Of a stretch of 64,000 bases of DNA, positions 27,309-36,606 are shown piece by piece. A program made the position numbers and the translations under genes. Under the pieces are notes generated by a model that saw only the letters and a list, made by a program, of their open reading frames with translations, searched no databases and was not told the origin of the DNA. This DNA comes from CAYZQH01 sp050300015 (lineage in GTDB: Bacteria > Pseudomonadota > Gammaproteobacteria > Pseudomonadales > Cellvibrionaceae), in NCBI GenBank assembly GCA_050300015.1, contig JBNKWZ010000003.1, positions 3,763 to 67,762 on the forward strand. The letters run 5' to 3'. The stretch's first letter is position 1; each line of letters begins with the position of its first letter.

Positions 27309-28007
27309 TCACACAAGCGACCATACGGGTATACCAATACTTTGAGCGATGGTAGCTGCATCTTCTTGAACGCAATCGCGGTTGCCGTGATCCAGCACGG
27401 TAATGCGCGAGTGATCTTTGAGCACTAAGTTCAATTCGTAGCTGTAATAGTGGCTTTTGTGTTTGCCTCCGCTGGTGCAATGCTCAGAGATAATTTGTAT
27501 TGCGTGAATATTGCCAAAAGGTATCGGCGGATGTTTGGGGCGTGTGTATTCCCTTTCGAGTACCCTGAATGTACCGCCTTTGCGGGCAAAGAGCAGCATG
27601 CCAATCCCCAGGAAAAAAAACACTGCACCAAAAAGTGCGCCATAGATGGCTTCACCACGCCAAGCGTGCGGCAGACTGAAAACCATGGCTTTGACTGTAT
27701 ACAGCGGGTGCTCGAAAAAAGACACGGCTAAAGATTGCAAGGTGGGAGAGCTGACGACCATGACCAGCAACCCCATTAATAGGAATACCACTCTAAACAG
27801 ATAGAAGCCCAGGGTGGACTTGATCACTAAATTTCCCTCGGGCGTGGTGACCAGTTTGTGGGTTTTAAAGTTTGCCCCACCTGATCGTTTGGGTGACCAT
27901 TCGATGGTTTGGGCAAAGGTATCCTGGAAGCTCTCTAGGCGTTCAGTGATATTGACTTGCTGGGCGGCTTTCAGATCTTCAATGGTCTTTAAAAGTTTTT
28001 TTAGCAT
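27309..28007 (-). CDS. hypothetical membrane protein with two transmembrane helices
   Basis: This 232-residue protein was not recognised. A helical N-terminus of about 75 residues is followed by two membrane segments (about 77-95, FYLFRVVFLLMGLLVMVV, and about 123-141, YGALFGAVFFFLGIGMLLFA). A C-terminal cytoplasmic or periplasmic domain resembles PH-like membrane-protein tails (RVLEREYTRPKHPPIPFGN, then YELNLVLKDHSRITVLDHG). GGAGA sits just before the ATG. It lies between the giant gene and the malectin-hydrolase gene but has its own spacing (about 180 bases) and probably its own promoter. Confidence 0.75.
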   Translation of the reverse strand: MLKKLLKTIEDLKAAQQVNITERLESFQDTFAQTIEWSPKRSGGANFKTHKLVTTPEGNLVIKSTLGFYLFRVVFLLMGLLVMVVSSPTLQSLAVSFFEHPLYTVKAMVFSLPHAWRGEAIYGALFGAVFFFLGIGMLLFARKGGTFRVLEREYTRPKHPPIPFGNIHAIQIISEHCTSGGKHKSHYYSYELNLVLKDHSRITVLDHGNRDCVQEDAATIAQSIGIPVWSLV

Positions 28008-28153
28008 TCTCCGGCCACTCTCTTTGATCTGCGCATTTCAAAACCATAGGCCATTAGTTTTAATATAGGCAAATATTCATCGTGGTTCGGGGGGCCTAAC
28101 CAGGGGTAGGGTGGGGAAGCGGCGATAATGGGAAAGGGCTTAGAGAACCTAAA

Positions 28154-28178
28154 AAACGGCGCCTATCCGGCGCCGTTT
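28154..28178 (-). terminator. intrinsic terminator after the malectin-hydrolase gene
   Basis: AAACGGCGCC (28154-28163) pairs with GGCGCCGTTT (28169-28178). On the minus strand the hairpin is followed by a T run (the A run at 28151-28156). It lies 12 bases past the stop of the gene at 28191-29738. Confidence 0.88.
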
Positions 28179-28190
28179 GAATTTTGGGGG

Positions 28191-29738
28191 TTATTCAAAG
28201 CCTTTGTGTTTTGATGTCCATGGCGGGCCACACATATGGCAGTTGTTGCCAAAAAACATTTCTTTTCCCGTGGGGCCCATATCGTCTTTTAATATGAAGT
28301 TGAGCCAGCCGATGGCCACGGGACCAAAGTCACCGCCGTTATTAATGGCGTAAGCGGTGGCGTGGTCGTAGGTGGCGTGGGTGGCGTGATAAACCGGAAC
28401 ATGGTCCAGCTCGTCATATTCCAATAAGCCATTTTCGTGCTCAATGGCCGAGGGTCGACCGTTAAATATGGCTATGGGTGAATGAAACCGCGGGTAGTAA
28501 TCAAAGCGATCTGCGGCATAATTTCCCAGGCCACTGTTTAACGCTATTGCTGTGTCGACTCGAGGGTCAACTGCCGCGTAATGAGCTTGCCCACCACCAC
28601 AAGACCAGCCCATTGTGGCGACTTTATCCGCATTGAGTTTGCCGTAGAATTGACTGCATTCACGGGTATTTTCGGCTTGTGCCCAATCGATGGCTTTGAC
28701 CAATTCTCCTTCATGGCCATTACCATCGCCTCCGCCCGTAGGAGCACCGTTGGCAATCACCAAATATCCGTGCGAGGCGATCTCTGTGAGAAGGTCTGCT
28801 TGGCTTAAGCCAACGGTGGAGCACGCACCATTGCCCCAAACCACTATGGGGAGATCTGAAACCGTTTCTAAATTCGTGGGGTGGTATATGGTGTGGTTTT
28901 GCAAAGTTTGATTTGCGTGTTCGATCACAGAGCCATAAGGCCCTGTGGGCGGGGTGGCCACGTTGCGATCAAAATATTGAGGGTCTGGGAACTCCTGGTC
29001 GTAATTAACGCGCCGAGGTGTCTGGCGCTGTGCATCATTGCACACAGGTGCCGGCGGCTCTTCAAATTGACCGCCATCGTTTGAATAGATGGCGATACCG
29101 CTCAGAGTGGCATTGTCGTCTATTGTGGTTAGCGCGATGCTTAGGGCTTCATCGGTGACAGCAATGTCGGTGATGGCCGCTTGATAAGCGCCGTATTGGC
29201 CGGCCATGGCGTATAAATCCAGCGTCGAGATCTCTTTGGTGTTTTCAATGCTGACATCGAAGGTTCGTGCACCAGCGGCGTTATGGTAAAGCTCGGCGAA
29301 ATGTAGCACGACACTGTAAGTGGCGTTGGTGACCGGGATATTGTAGGTGTTGTTGCCATAGCGTTCGGATTGGTAGAGGGAATCTTCTGTGGTGCCTGCT
29401 ATGTCCTTGGCGACGGTTTGTGTTGTGCCGGCGGAATAAAATCGATCTGGGTGATATTCCACCCCTTCAAATGTTGTTGATGTGAGGCTGCCTACGTTGA
29501 TTGCGTACACCAAGGCCGCATTTGCAGGAACAGAAGCCCCAGAACTAGAACTGCTGCTTGTACTGCTCGAGCTGCTTGAAGAGGTGCTGGTACTGCTCGA
29601 CGATGAGCTACTGCTTGAACTACTGGATGAAGACCCGTTGTTACCTCCGCAGCCTGTCATCGTTAAGCCTGCCGTTAGCAGGGCAAATACCAAGACGTTG
29701 GAGTGGTTGTGTTTGAGTGAACCTCGGTTATGAGACAT
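28191..29738 (-). CDS. polyserine lipoprotein with malectin domain and alpha/beta hydrolase domain
   Basis: This 515-residue lipoprotein has lipobox LTMTGC (Cys30), a polyserine linker at about 36-68 and a malectin-like carbohydrate-binding domain at about 77-220 (VYAINVGSLTSTTFEGVEY, RTFDVSIENTKEI). The alpha/beta hydrolase at about 270-500 has the nucleophile Ser379 in GWSCGGG, resembling chlorophyllase/PHB-depolymerase-like hydrolases. His residues in HATHATYDH may complete the triad. The malectin domain suggests attachment to a polysaccharide, so a carbohydrate-ester substrate is possible but unproven. It is followed by its own terminator and is one of three secreted carbohydrate-related genes in this stretch. 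Confidence 0.85.
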   Translation of the reverse strand: MSHNRGSLKHNHSNVLVFALLTAGLTMTGCGGNNGSSSSSSSSSSSSSSTSTSSSSSSSTSSSSSSGASVPANAALVYAINVGSLTSTTFEGVEYHPDRFYSAGTTQTVAKDIAGTTEDSLYQSERYGNNTYNIPVTNATYSVVLHFAELYHNAAGARTFDVSIENTKEISTLDLYAMAGQYGAYQAAITDIAVTDEALSIALTTIDDNATLSGIAIYSNDGGQFEEPPAPVCNDAQRQTPRRVNYDQEFPDPQYFDRNVATPPTGPYGSVIEHANQTLQNHTIYHPTNLETVSDLPIVVWGNGACSTVGLSQADLLTEIASHGYLVIANGAPTGGGDGNGHEGELVKAIDWAQAENTRECSQFYGKLNADKVATMGWSCGGGQAHYAAVDPRVDTAIALNSGLGNYAADRFDYYPRFHSPIAIFNGRPSAIEHENGLLEYDELDHVPVYHATHATYDHATAYAINNGGDFGPVAIGWLNFILKDDMGPTGKEMFFGNNCHMCGPPWTSKHKGFE

Positions 29739-30208
29739 AGCGTTCGCCTATCGGTTGTCAGTTTCGCAGAGCGGACATCAATCAAAGGGTGCTAGAGCCG
29801 CCTGGCATCTTATTTTTATCGATTCAACTGCCTAGGCTCGCGGATATTCGATGAATACTCATTCGAGATGTTAACGCTATTTTAGTTAGATGCAGGCTCA
29901 AGTAATGTGCGTTAATTCATAGTGCATAACAAAGTGTAAGATTTTTGTGGGGGCGGTCAGGCAGAGCTGGCCGATGAGGATTAACGCTGCGCACACCCCT
30001 TTATACGCTCAAGCGGTGAGCACGAAGAACCGATAATGTGCTTGGAATCAATGAAAGCGCCGTGAATCAGTAAGCTGCCGTGACTAAATGGATGGGGCGC
30101 AAAGGCTCGGTATTTTGCAGAGAAGGTAATTCATGATTACCCGCATCGATTCAGGCGACAGCGCTGCCAGAGGTGCATCGGCAGCGCTGTACTTATGGCC
30201 CGAATGGC
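29739..30208. other. intergenic region upstream of the malectin-hydrolase gene
   Basis: No intact gene is supported in these 470 bases. The part next to 29738 should hold the promoter of the malectin-hydrolase gene. An 11-bp perfect hairpin lies at 30158-30190. Confidence 0.45.
30158..30190. repeat. perfect 11-bp hairpin downstream of the GH16 region
   Basis: ACAGCGCTGCC (30158-30168) and GGCAGCGCTGT (30180-30190) are perfect inverted arms. It follows the orphan domain fragment on the minus strand and may act as a transcript end, but it has no T run. Confidence 0.6.
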
Positions 30209-30415
30209 TCAGTTACAACCGATACGCACGGATTGCGAGCCGCTATGCCATTTTGATGTGTCGATCACCGCTTCCGAGCCAGGTGCCGGTTGGTAGCTAA
30301 AATTCATCAGGCCGTGGCCAAGAATGGTTCGCCAGCCAGGCGGGATTTCGCCACTGCCACCGCTTTCAAAGTCGTCTTGAATAATGTTGTTGGGGGTGTA
30401 TGGCTGACGTCGAGC
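30209..30415 (-). pseudogene. orphan fragment of a carbohydrate-binding-like domain, out of frame after the GH16 gene
   Basis: Just past the GH16 stop, a different minus-strand frame is open for 68 codons and reads like the start of a binding domain common on marine polysaccharide-degrading enzymes: NNIIQDDFESGGSGEIPPGW, then SEAVIDTSKWHSGSQSVRI, ending at TGA (30209-30211). It has no start codon context or signal and is cut short at GCN. It is probably the remains of an extra C-terminal module of the GH16 enzyme lost by frameshift, or of a neighbouring gene. Confidence 0.5.
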
Positions 30416-30423
30416 CTATTGAA

Positions 30424-31914
30424 TTATTGCCAAGTAATGTTATCGATTTGCACCGTTATAGTAGCGTCCGTGGTGTTGGCGCCGAACACAAAAGGGGTGT
30501 TCACTCGGTTTAAATCCAACCCGCCATTGGCCAGGTCACTGGCATTAATTTGGGTGGTTTGCCAAACTCCCAGGTCGGCACTTGTCAGTGGGACATTGCC
30601 CGACGTGCAGGGGTAATTACAATCGGCTCGAAAATAAAAAGCCGCATTGGGCCCGCGTGTATCGCTGACCACCCGCCAGTCAAAACTCACGGATTCAAAC
30701 CCGGAATAATCAGCCGGTGTACCGGATTGAATAAACCCGATGCCATCTGTCTCGCTCAAGTTCAGTTGCGCCACGGCACCAGGTGCGCTGCTGAGTGTCA
30801 TCACTGCCCATTCAACAGTGCCCAGGGTTTTGTATGTGAACCATTGGTATTGAGGTGCTAGCGTGTCCTCAAACATCGTGAGAACAGGTACATCGGTATC
30901 AATGGGTGTTGGTGGCGGCGTTCCTGGGTTTAACACAAATTGCGTTCCCTTCGATGCACAACCTTTGCCCGTGATCGGGTCCAACGAACATTCGTACACG
31001 CGTACATAGTCCACTACCATCTCTTGCGGAAAGGCGCTCTCGTCAATGCCCGTGGCATGAGTTTTGGCAGCCCAATCTCCACCCACTGCCAGGTTCAATA
31101 TCAGATGAAATGGTTGGTCAAAAGGTGCCATTGGGTTATCCAATGCTTGGGTGCTGTACCAGCCAGAGGCTTGTTGCGTAGCGTAGTGAATGTCGTCCAC
31201 ATACCAGCGTATTTCGCCTTCTTCCCACTCAACCGCGTAGGTGTGAAAGTCGTCGGCGGGGTTTTGTTGGTTAGGGAGGGTGTAGGCCTCGCCGGAGTAC
31301 ACGTTATTGGGCCATAAATCACCATAGTGCAAGGTGCCGTGAATACTTGCCTCGCCGTCTACTTTTAGGTTCACCGCTTCCATAATGTCTATTTCGCCCG
31401 ATGATGCCCAAGTACCATAAACTTCATCCGTCGGTAGCATCCAAATGGCGGGCCATGTGCCTTGGCCCTGTGGTAATTTGGCACGCACTTCCATGCGACC
31501 GTATTGCCAATCCCCGCGGTTTTTGGAGCGAATGCGTGCCGAGGTAAAGGTGCCGGTGCCGCTGGTGTCGTCGGCATTATAGTCGGGGTCATCCATGGGC
31601 AGGCTTGGGCCTTGTGTCGCCTCTTGACGTGCTTGTATATGCAGTGCTTCGCCATCAAGCCAGAGGTTGTTGGCGTTTGATGTGTAGCACTGGGCCTCGT
31701 TATTCCCACCGCCCCAACAGTTAACTTCGAACTGCCATCGCTCTAAATCTAGGTTGCTGGTTTGAAATTCGTCTTGCCAGACCAAACAGTAGTTCGCATT
31801 ACTGGCCGCAGGAGAGCAGTCTTCGTTGACCGACGGCTTGCCGCCACACGCAGTGAGGCCTGTGAAAAAAGCGCAGGAAGTGAAGGCAAGTACTAGAGGT
31901 CGATAACTCAGCAT
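30424..31914 (-). CDS. GH16 family glycoside hydrolase lipoprotein (laminarinase/beta-glucanase type) with C-terminal ExoP-like domain
   Basis: This 496-residue lipoprotein has lipobox LTAC (Cys23). The GH16 jelly-roll spans about 42-315 with the catalytic GEIDIMEAV: Glu174 nucleophile, Asp176 and Glu179 acid/base. LVWQDEF at the start of the domain and LILNLAVGGDW are typical of bacterial laminarinase-type GH16 enzymes that cut beta-1,3 or mixed-linkage glucans. The C-terminal region at about 340-496 resembles the ExoP-like binding domain also seen in the lipoprotein at 11690. It would sit on the outer membrane surface. An out-of-frame fragment follows the stop (30209-30415), so the enzyme may once have been longer. 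Exact substrate specificity cannot be read from the sequence. Confidence 0.93.
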   Translation of the reverse strand: MLSYRPLVLAFTSCAFFTGLTACGGKPSVNEDCSPAASNANYCLVWQDEFQTSNLDLERWQFEVNCWGGGNNEAQCYTSNANNLWLDGEALHIQARQEATQGPSLPMDDPDYNADDTSGTGTFTSARIRSKNRGDWQYGRMEVRAKLPQGQGTWPAIWMLPTDEVYGTWASSGEIDIMEAVNLKVDGEASIHGTLHYGDLWPNNVYSGEAYTLPNQQNPADDFHTYAVEWEEGEIRWYVDDIHYATQQASGWYSTQALDNPMAPFDQPFHLILNLAVGGDWAAKTHATGIDESAFPQEMVVDYVRVYECSLDPITGKGCASKGTQFVLNPGTPPPTPIDTDVPVLTMFEDTLAPQYQWFTYKTLGTVEWAVMTLSSAPGAVAQLNLSETDGIGFIQSGTPADYSGFESVSFDWRVVSDTRGPNAAFYFRADCNYPCTSGNVPLTSADLGVWQTTQINASDLANGGLDLNRVNTPFVFGANTTDATITVQIDNITWQ

Positions 31915-31989
31915 GGTAATTCAGTCGTTTTTTAAATCTGGGGCCTAGTGTAAGGTTTGAAGTTTGTTAACACTGCGCGCTAACGCACA

Positions 31990-32592
31990 TTACGGGCGTT
32001 GAAAAGCTTTCCGAGCCTTCTCCGCGGGCTTTCGGATCACACAGTTTTTGGCGTGATCATTCACCAATCCCATGGCTTGCATAAAGGCGTAGACAGTGGT
32101 GGGACCGACAAATTTCCAACCGCGTTTTTTTAGGGCTTTTGATAAGGCGATGGATTCTTCCGTGGTAGAGGGCAAGTCGTCACCGGAAGATTTGAGTCGG
32201 GGTTCGAATTGCCAAACAAAGTGCGCAATGGAGCCTGCCTCTTTAACCAATTCGCGCGCGCATTTCGCATTATTGATGACCGCTTCAATTTTGCCACGGT
32301 GACGGACTATGCCTACATCTTTTAAGAGGCGCTCCACGTCCTTTTCGTTAAAGCGCGCTACCCGATTAAAATCAAAGCCATGAAATGCTTTGCGAAAATT
32401 CTCTCGCTTGGCCAATATGGTGCGCCAACTTAAGCCGGACTGAAAGCTTTCAAGGCACAGCTTTTCAAACAGTCTCTGGTCATCGTCCACTGGAAAACCC
32501 CATTCCAAATCATGATAAGGGATGAAGTCTTCTGTGACGCTACACCATTGGCAGCGCATTTTACCGTCGGGACTTTTTTCACTTTTGTTCAT
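31990..32592 (-). CDS. tag: DNA-3-methyladenine glycosylase I
   Basis: This 200-residue enzyme removes 3-methyladenine from alkylated DNA in base-excision repair. The Tag signature is clear: MRCQWCSVTEDFIPYHDLEW at the N-terminus (Cys and His of the zinc site), ESFQSGLSWRTILAKRENFR in the helix-hairpin region, and VGPTTVYAFMQAMGLVNDH with the C-terminal ligand residues. I start at the ATG at 32592, not the in-frame ATG at 32625, because AGGACC lies just before it and family proteins begin there. It stands alone between two lipoprotein genes. Confidence 0.95.
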   Translation of the reverse strand: MNKSEKSPDGKMRCQWCSVTEDFIPYHDLEWGFPVDDDQRLFEKLCLESFQSGLSWRTILAKRENFRKAFHGFDFNRVARFNEKDVERLLKDVGIVRHRGKIEAVINNAKCARELVKEAGSIAHFVWQFEPRLKSSGDDLPSTTEESIALSKALKKRGWKFVGPTTVYAFMQAMGLVNDHAKNCVIRKPAEKARKAFQRP

Positions 32593-32691
32593 TTGGGTCC
32601 TATGGTGTTCCAACTCGATTGTCATTCACAGTGGGTTTGTTGGCCGTCAATCGGTCTCCTGTATGGCTCACCATTGGATTTCCTGCGCGCC

Positions 32692-33216
32692 CTAGAACAT
32701 TATGACTGGGCGGCTATCCATTTCGCAATAGTGATTGTCCGTGTCACAAACCTCAAAGTTGAGGTATAGCGCCTCTGGAACGCTTTGAAATAGTTCGGCC
32801 ACATCCGTTAAGTTGCGGTGTGTTTCAGTTAAATCCAATCCACAGCCCACATAATAGTCGGCCGTGTATTCACACATTAACCAGCCGTCGTAATCACAGT
32901 GTAGGCCTTCGCCACAGCGTTCTTGATTTAAGAGTATGGCGCCTCTAACGCCCGGGCGATCATTTAGGCTTAGGTATGTCCGGTAGTCGTAGTAACTGTC
33001 TGCATACCAATATACTTCAAATATGCCTTCATTGGTGTAGGGGTCCAGGTTGGCGGAGTGGTGAGGTGATGATTCACTGCTGATGCCATCCGAATCCACT
33101 ACGTGGAAACCATTCAATTGGGGTTCAGGTGGGGAGGGATGAAGGTAAACACCACCTTCACAGCCCGATAATAAAATAAGAGTCGGTAATATAAAAATGA
33201 ACAGTTTCTGAATCAT
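32692..33216 (-). CDS. small lipoprotein of unknown function
   Basis: This 174-residue lipoprotein starts MIQKLFIFILPTLILLSGC, with lipobox LLSGC and Cys19. The start at 33216 is fixed by a strong AAGGAG eight bases upstream; the longer in-frame start at 33255 would spoil the signal peptide. The mature protein is rich in Asp, Tyr and Cys (for example ERCGEGLHCDYDGWLMCEY), with seven further cysteines that suggest disulfides. I do not recognise the family. Confidence 0.8.
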   Translation of the reverse strand: MIQKLFIFILPTLILLSGCEGGVYLHPSPPEPQLNGFHVVDSDGISSESSPHHSANLDPYTNEGIFEVYWYADSYYDYRTYLSLNDRPGVRGAILLNQERCGEGLHCDYDGWLMCEYTADYYVGCGLDLTETHRNLTDVAELFQSVPEALYLNFEVCDTDNHYCEMDSRPVIMF

Positions 33217-33501
33217 GATAATAACTCCTTTGCGCTTTAATTCTATTGTGCGCATTGGAGCTGAACGGAGTCTGAAATATGGCCGACGTCTTAGATCAAT
33301 CTGTTGTTAAACATGATGTGTTATGGATTTTAGTGAAAAGGCTGGGGGTTGTGAAGCATACAAGCTCGCATTCATTTTTGATTCAGTTTTTGTACATTTT
33401 AACCTGACAATAAAAATACCAGTGCTGATGTGTGACCATTATTTTATGGGCTTTTATTGATTTTGCCGTCAGTGATGGCGCATTAGCGCCCCCAACCATT
33501 C

Positions 33502-33524
33502 CCCGGCCATCATTCCTGCCGGGT
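33502..33524. repeat. REP-like palindrome over the 3' end of the large membrane protein gene
   Basis: CCCGGC and GCCGGG arms flank CATCATTCCT. Compare the palindrome at 43751-43788, whose loop is ATAATTCC between the same arms. The copy covers the stop codon of the gene at 33510-36518. A GGCGC/GCGCC hairpin at about 33477-33490 lies just beyond. Confidence 0.6.
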
Positions 33525-36518
33525 GAATAATTGATAGGGAAATTGATATCGGCTACTGGACTGAGCCAACACCAACATCAAAGATTTCACTGGTTGGCTT
33601 GTTAGTTTTACATCCAATATTTTGACCAAAGCGTCTTCTTCGATTGATAGATTTTGATCAAAAGGATTGGGGTCACGCAGTTCATAGCCCATTTGTGTAT
33701 TCACGCCATTGGCATTGAGCAGGGCAATGCTTGCGAGTTTACTGGCGTCGCCCTTTACGATAAACGCGAGCCTGGAATTCGTCCATTCGGCTAAGGTCAG
33801 TGAGAATTCATTGTTTTCATACAGGGTCCCGAGCCGTGTCAGTGAAAGGGTTTCAACGGATAGTTCTGTGGGTAAATCAATCGACAGGTAACCCGCAAGC
33901 GCTTCCACTTGAGCACTTTCGTCGACGGCATCTTTGCCCAAATTTATTTGGTAGGCAAAGGTGGTGGATATGTGCGAGCCCCCGTCTGCTGGACTGGATG
34001 AAAAGGGTTTTGAAAATTGCGGTGCTCTAACACTGTAGTCAACATCCATCGACTGACCATTGTCGAAAGTAATATTTTTCAAATGAAGTTGCGTGAGAGG
34101 GTGAAACGTTTCTAAGGCATCAAGCTGAGGAAGGGTAAGACCGATATTGCCTTGAAGCCTGGTGCCGTCAAACCAGTTTTGTAATGTTTGCGCATAAACC
34201 GCAAGCCAGCCGGGCCCTATTTTGGTGGTGGACAAGGCTTCACCTAGCCAGCCATTGTTGGTGTCGGGCTCGGCTAGTGTCTCGGCCGCTTTTAAAAACG
34301 CCGGCCAGGAGGGTTGCGAAAAGGCAGCTGGTGGCTGCCACGGGTCACCGGTACTGGCAACCCCTGTTTGGGGTAAGGCCTTGTTTAAGGTAAAGGTATT
34401 TGAAAGGTTTTTAAAGGTATCCGCATGCACCACTTCTACATAAGCGATGTTGCCATTGATTGAGGCATTGACCGTTTTGGTTGAATCGCCACCTCCGGTG
34501 CTAAAGGATCCTGCACCGCGGAGCACCTGTTTGTTTTGATTGAGTGCACGCACACTCAGTAAGGTACTGTGGTTGGCACCGATGGTGTAATTTAAGGTGC
34601 TGCCTGTGGCCTGGTTGATGGTGAGCGTGTTGCCTTGGTGTTTAATGACTTTGTCGGAAATCGGCGTGCCTAGCTGCATGATGTTCGTTTGCGTGGCTAC
34701 AGGAAGATTCAGGGAGCCTTGAATGACCGCGATGTCTGCGAGCGTTTTCCCCGGTTTTAGGCGGATGGTTTTCGTTGCTTCCAAGGTGTTGAAAAAGCCC
34801 TTTTCAAAAGCCGCAGGTTCGTGATTGCGGCTTGGCCCACAGGTTTCTACACGTAAAATGTTGTCACCGCTGTGGTCGTTGACCTGGGTGATGCTAAAAG
34901 CTCCGAGTGGATTGGTGTTAGCTAAATTGGGAATATCTTTGATTTGCGCAGTCAGTTCAATTTCTACTAGACCCTCTGCAGTTTGCCGAAGGCTTTTGAT
35001 ATCAATGGCGAAAGGGCCTGCAATGGCGGTAGGCACTTCGCCGGATTCGGGTTGCCAATCTTCAAGGTCAAATGATGCCACCTCCGTTTGATAGGACGTG
35101 GCTTCTTCGTCAATTTGTTCGGGTAGGTTTTTAGAGTTCCCCGAGGGGGCGCCAAAACTCATAAAGGTAGAGAGCCCCTGGTTGACGGCATCTTGGAGGG
35201 CGTTGACTAATGGCCGGTCAATGGTTAATTGTGCGGCTACAGAATTTTCGGTAAAGGTTGTTGAGAGGTTTTGTGTAAGAAGCCCTGCGATTTTTGACCC
35301 CTTATTTTGGCTTTGCATTTGTTCTACTTGCGTTTCAATGCTGGGCTGTATCATGGCCACCCATGCAGGGTCTTTCACATTGGCTAGTATTTGCGCTGTA
35401 AAACGGGGAGGCAAAGTGTTGCCTTTGAATCCTACAAATATTTGTTCAAGTGGAGAGGTTTCTCCACTGATGCCGCTTAACATCATGCGCGCCATACCGC
35501 GGGTCATTTTGTTTAACACTTGTGGGTTGAGCAGGGCGGCACTCGCGAGGTGTTGGGCTCGATAGTCTCGCCACGCTGCCGGCGTGATGGTCGCGTCGTC
35601 ACTTGGGTTTTTGAGTTTTTTGGCAAGTTTAGAAATATGTTTCGGGTGAGTGACGATCATTAATCCGTTTTTGGCAACCATGGCCAAAAGCGTGGAATAT
35701 TCACAGGTATTGATGTCTTGTTTGCGAAAAAGCGTGTGCGGTGTTGATGTGGTTGTTACCGCTTCGGTTTCGTAATGTTTTGCCAAATATTGGTCAATCT
35801 GCTGTTTGTTAAAAGTACCACTGAGTATCCATGCAGGGTAGGCGCCCAGCTGCTCATCGTAGTTGTATGCAAAAACAATATCGCCAATATCGCGCTTAGG
35901 TACGATGCCAACATCGTTTAGTTCCTGAGCCCAAGTCATTTGATTTAATGGGATTGCAGTATCACCCGTAAGAGACGCAACTATTTGTTCAATATTGGCA
36001 AGTTTTTGAACGTTGATATGACCGAGCACAACCGTATCTTCGGAGAACAGTGCGTTTTCTGCTTGTTTTACAATTTCATGCGTGGTGGGTTTTAACACAC
36101 TGTGTAACCAAAAGCTTACTACGGTCATGCCAACCAATAGCAGCACACTCAACGAAAGCGTGGCCCAGAGGGCTATGCGGGGCTGCTTTTGCTTGGTAGC
36201 ATCAGGTTGTGCCTCCGTCGGGGTTGCGGCGGCTTTTTGCTCGGGTGATGTGTTGTGATGTTTGGCGGCGTCGGAGGCTTTTAGGGCGTGAACTTTGACC
36301 AATAGACCTGCGTTTTCGAGTTTCTTTTGGAACGCTTTTGCATCTGTTTCTTCTTCTACTATTTTGACTTTAACAGGCTTGCCTGAAAAAAAGCGCGCGC
36401 TCACCGTCGCTTTGTCGAGTTTGGTGATTCTTTGCAGTATCGCGATGGTTTGCGTCTGAGAAACTCCCGGTTTTAATTGACCGTGAAAAACAATGGCAAA
36501 ACGCACGTCGACCCCCAA
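33510..36518 (-). CDS. large single-pass membrane protein of unknown function with N-terminal L7/L12-like domain
   Basis: This 1002-residue protein was not recognised as a whole. Residues about 5-78 form a small alpha/beta domain whose second half (KPVKVKIVEEETDAKAFQKK, then LENAGLLVKV) resembles the ribosomal L7/L12 C-terminal fold. A Lys/Gln/Ala-rich linker follows to about 112, then one membrane helix (115-138). The remaining 860 residues would be periplasmic, with no repeats I can identify. It follows sppA on the same strand by 125 bases with a terminator-like hairpin between. The topology is firm; the function is unknown. Confidence 0.8.
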   Translation of the reverse strand: MGVDVRFAIVFHGQLKPGVSQTQTIAILQRITKLDKATVSARFFSGKPVKVKIVEEETDAKAFQKKLENAGLLVKVHALKASDAAKHHNTSPEQKAAATPTEAQPDATKQKQPRIALWATLSLSVLLLVGMTVVSFWLHSVLKPTTHEIVKQAENALFSEDTVVLGHINVQKLANIEQIVASLTGDTAIPLNQMTWAQELNDVGIVPKRDIGDIVFAYNYDEQLGAYPAWILSGTFNKQQIDQYLAKHYETEAVTTTSTPHTLFRKQDINTCEYSTLLAMVAKNGLMIVTHPKHISKLAKKLKNPSDDATITPAAWRDYRAQHLASAALLNPQVLNKMTRGMARMMLSGISGETSPLEQIFVGFKGNTLPPRFTAQILANVKDPAWVAMIQPSIETQVEQMQSQNKGSKIAGLLTQNLSTTFTENSVAAQLTIDRPLVNALQDAVNQGLSTFMSFGAPSGNSKNLPEQIDEEATSYQTEVASFDLEDWQPESGEVPTAIAGPFAIDIKSLRQTAEGLVEIELTAQIKDIPNLANTNPLGAFSITQVNDHSGDNILRVETCGPSRNHEPAAFEKGFFNTLEATKTIRLKPGKTLADIAVIQGSLNLPVATQTNIMQLGTPISDKVIKHQGNTLTINQATGSTLNYTIGANHSTLLSVRALNQNKQVLRGAGSFSTGGGDSTKTVNASINGNIAYVEVVHADTFKNLSNTFTLNKALPQTGVASTGDPWQPPAAFSQPSWPAFLKAAETLAEPDTNNGWLGEALSTTKIGPGWLAVYAQTLQNWFDGTRLQGNIGLTLPQLDALETFHPLTQLHLKNITFDNGQSMDVDYSVRAPQFSKPFSSSPADGGSHISTTFAYQINLGKDAVDESAQVEALAGYLSIDLPTELSVETLSLTRLGTLYENNEFSLTLAEWTNSRLAFIVKGDASKLASIALLNANGVNTQMGYELRDPNPFDQNLSIEEDALVKILDVKLTSQPVKSLMLVLAQSSSRYQFPYQLFTRQE

Positions 36519-36606
36519 ATTTACGAGTTAAATTATTCTTATTATCGTGTTAGGCAAATAACTGGCGTATAAAGCTTAGCAGTAAAACTTGTGATGAAAG
36601 CGAAAG

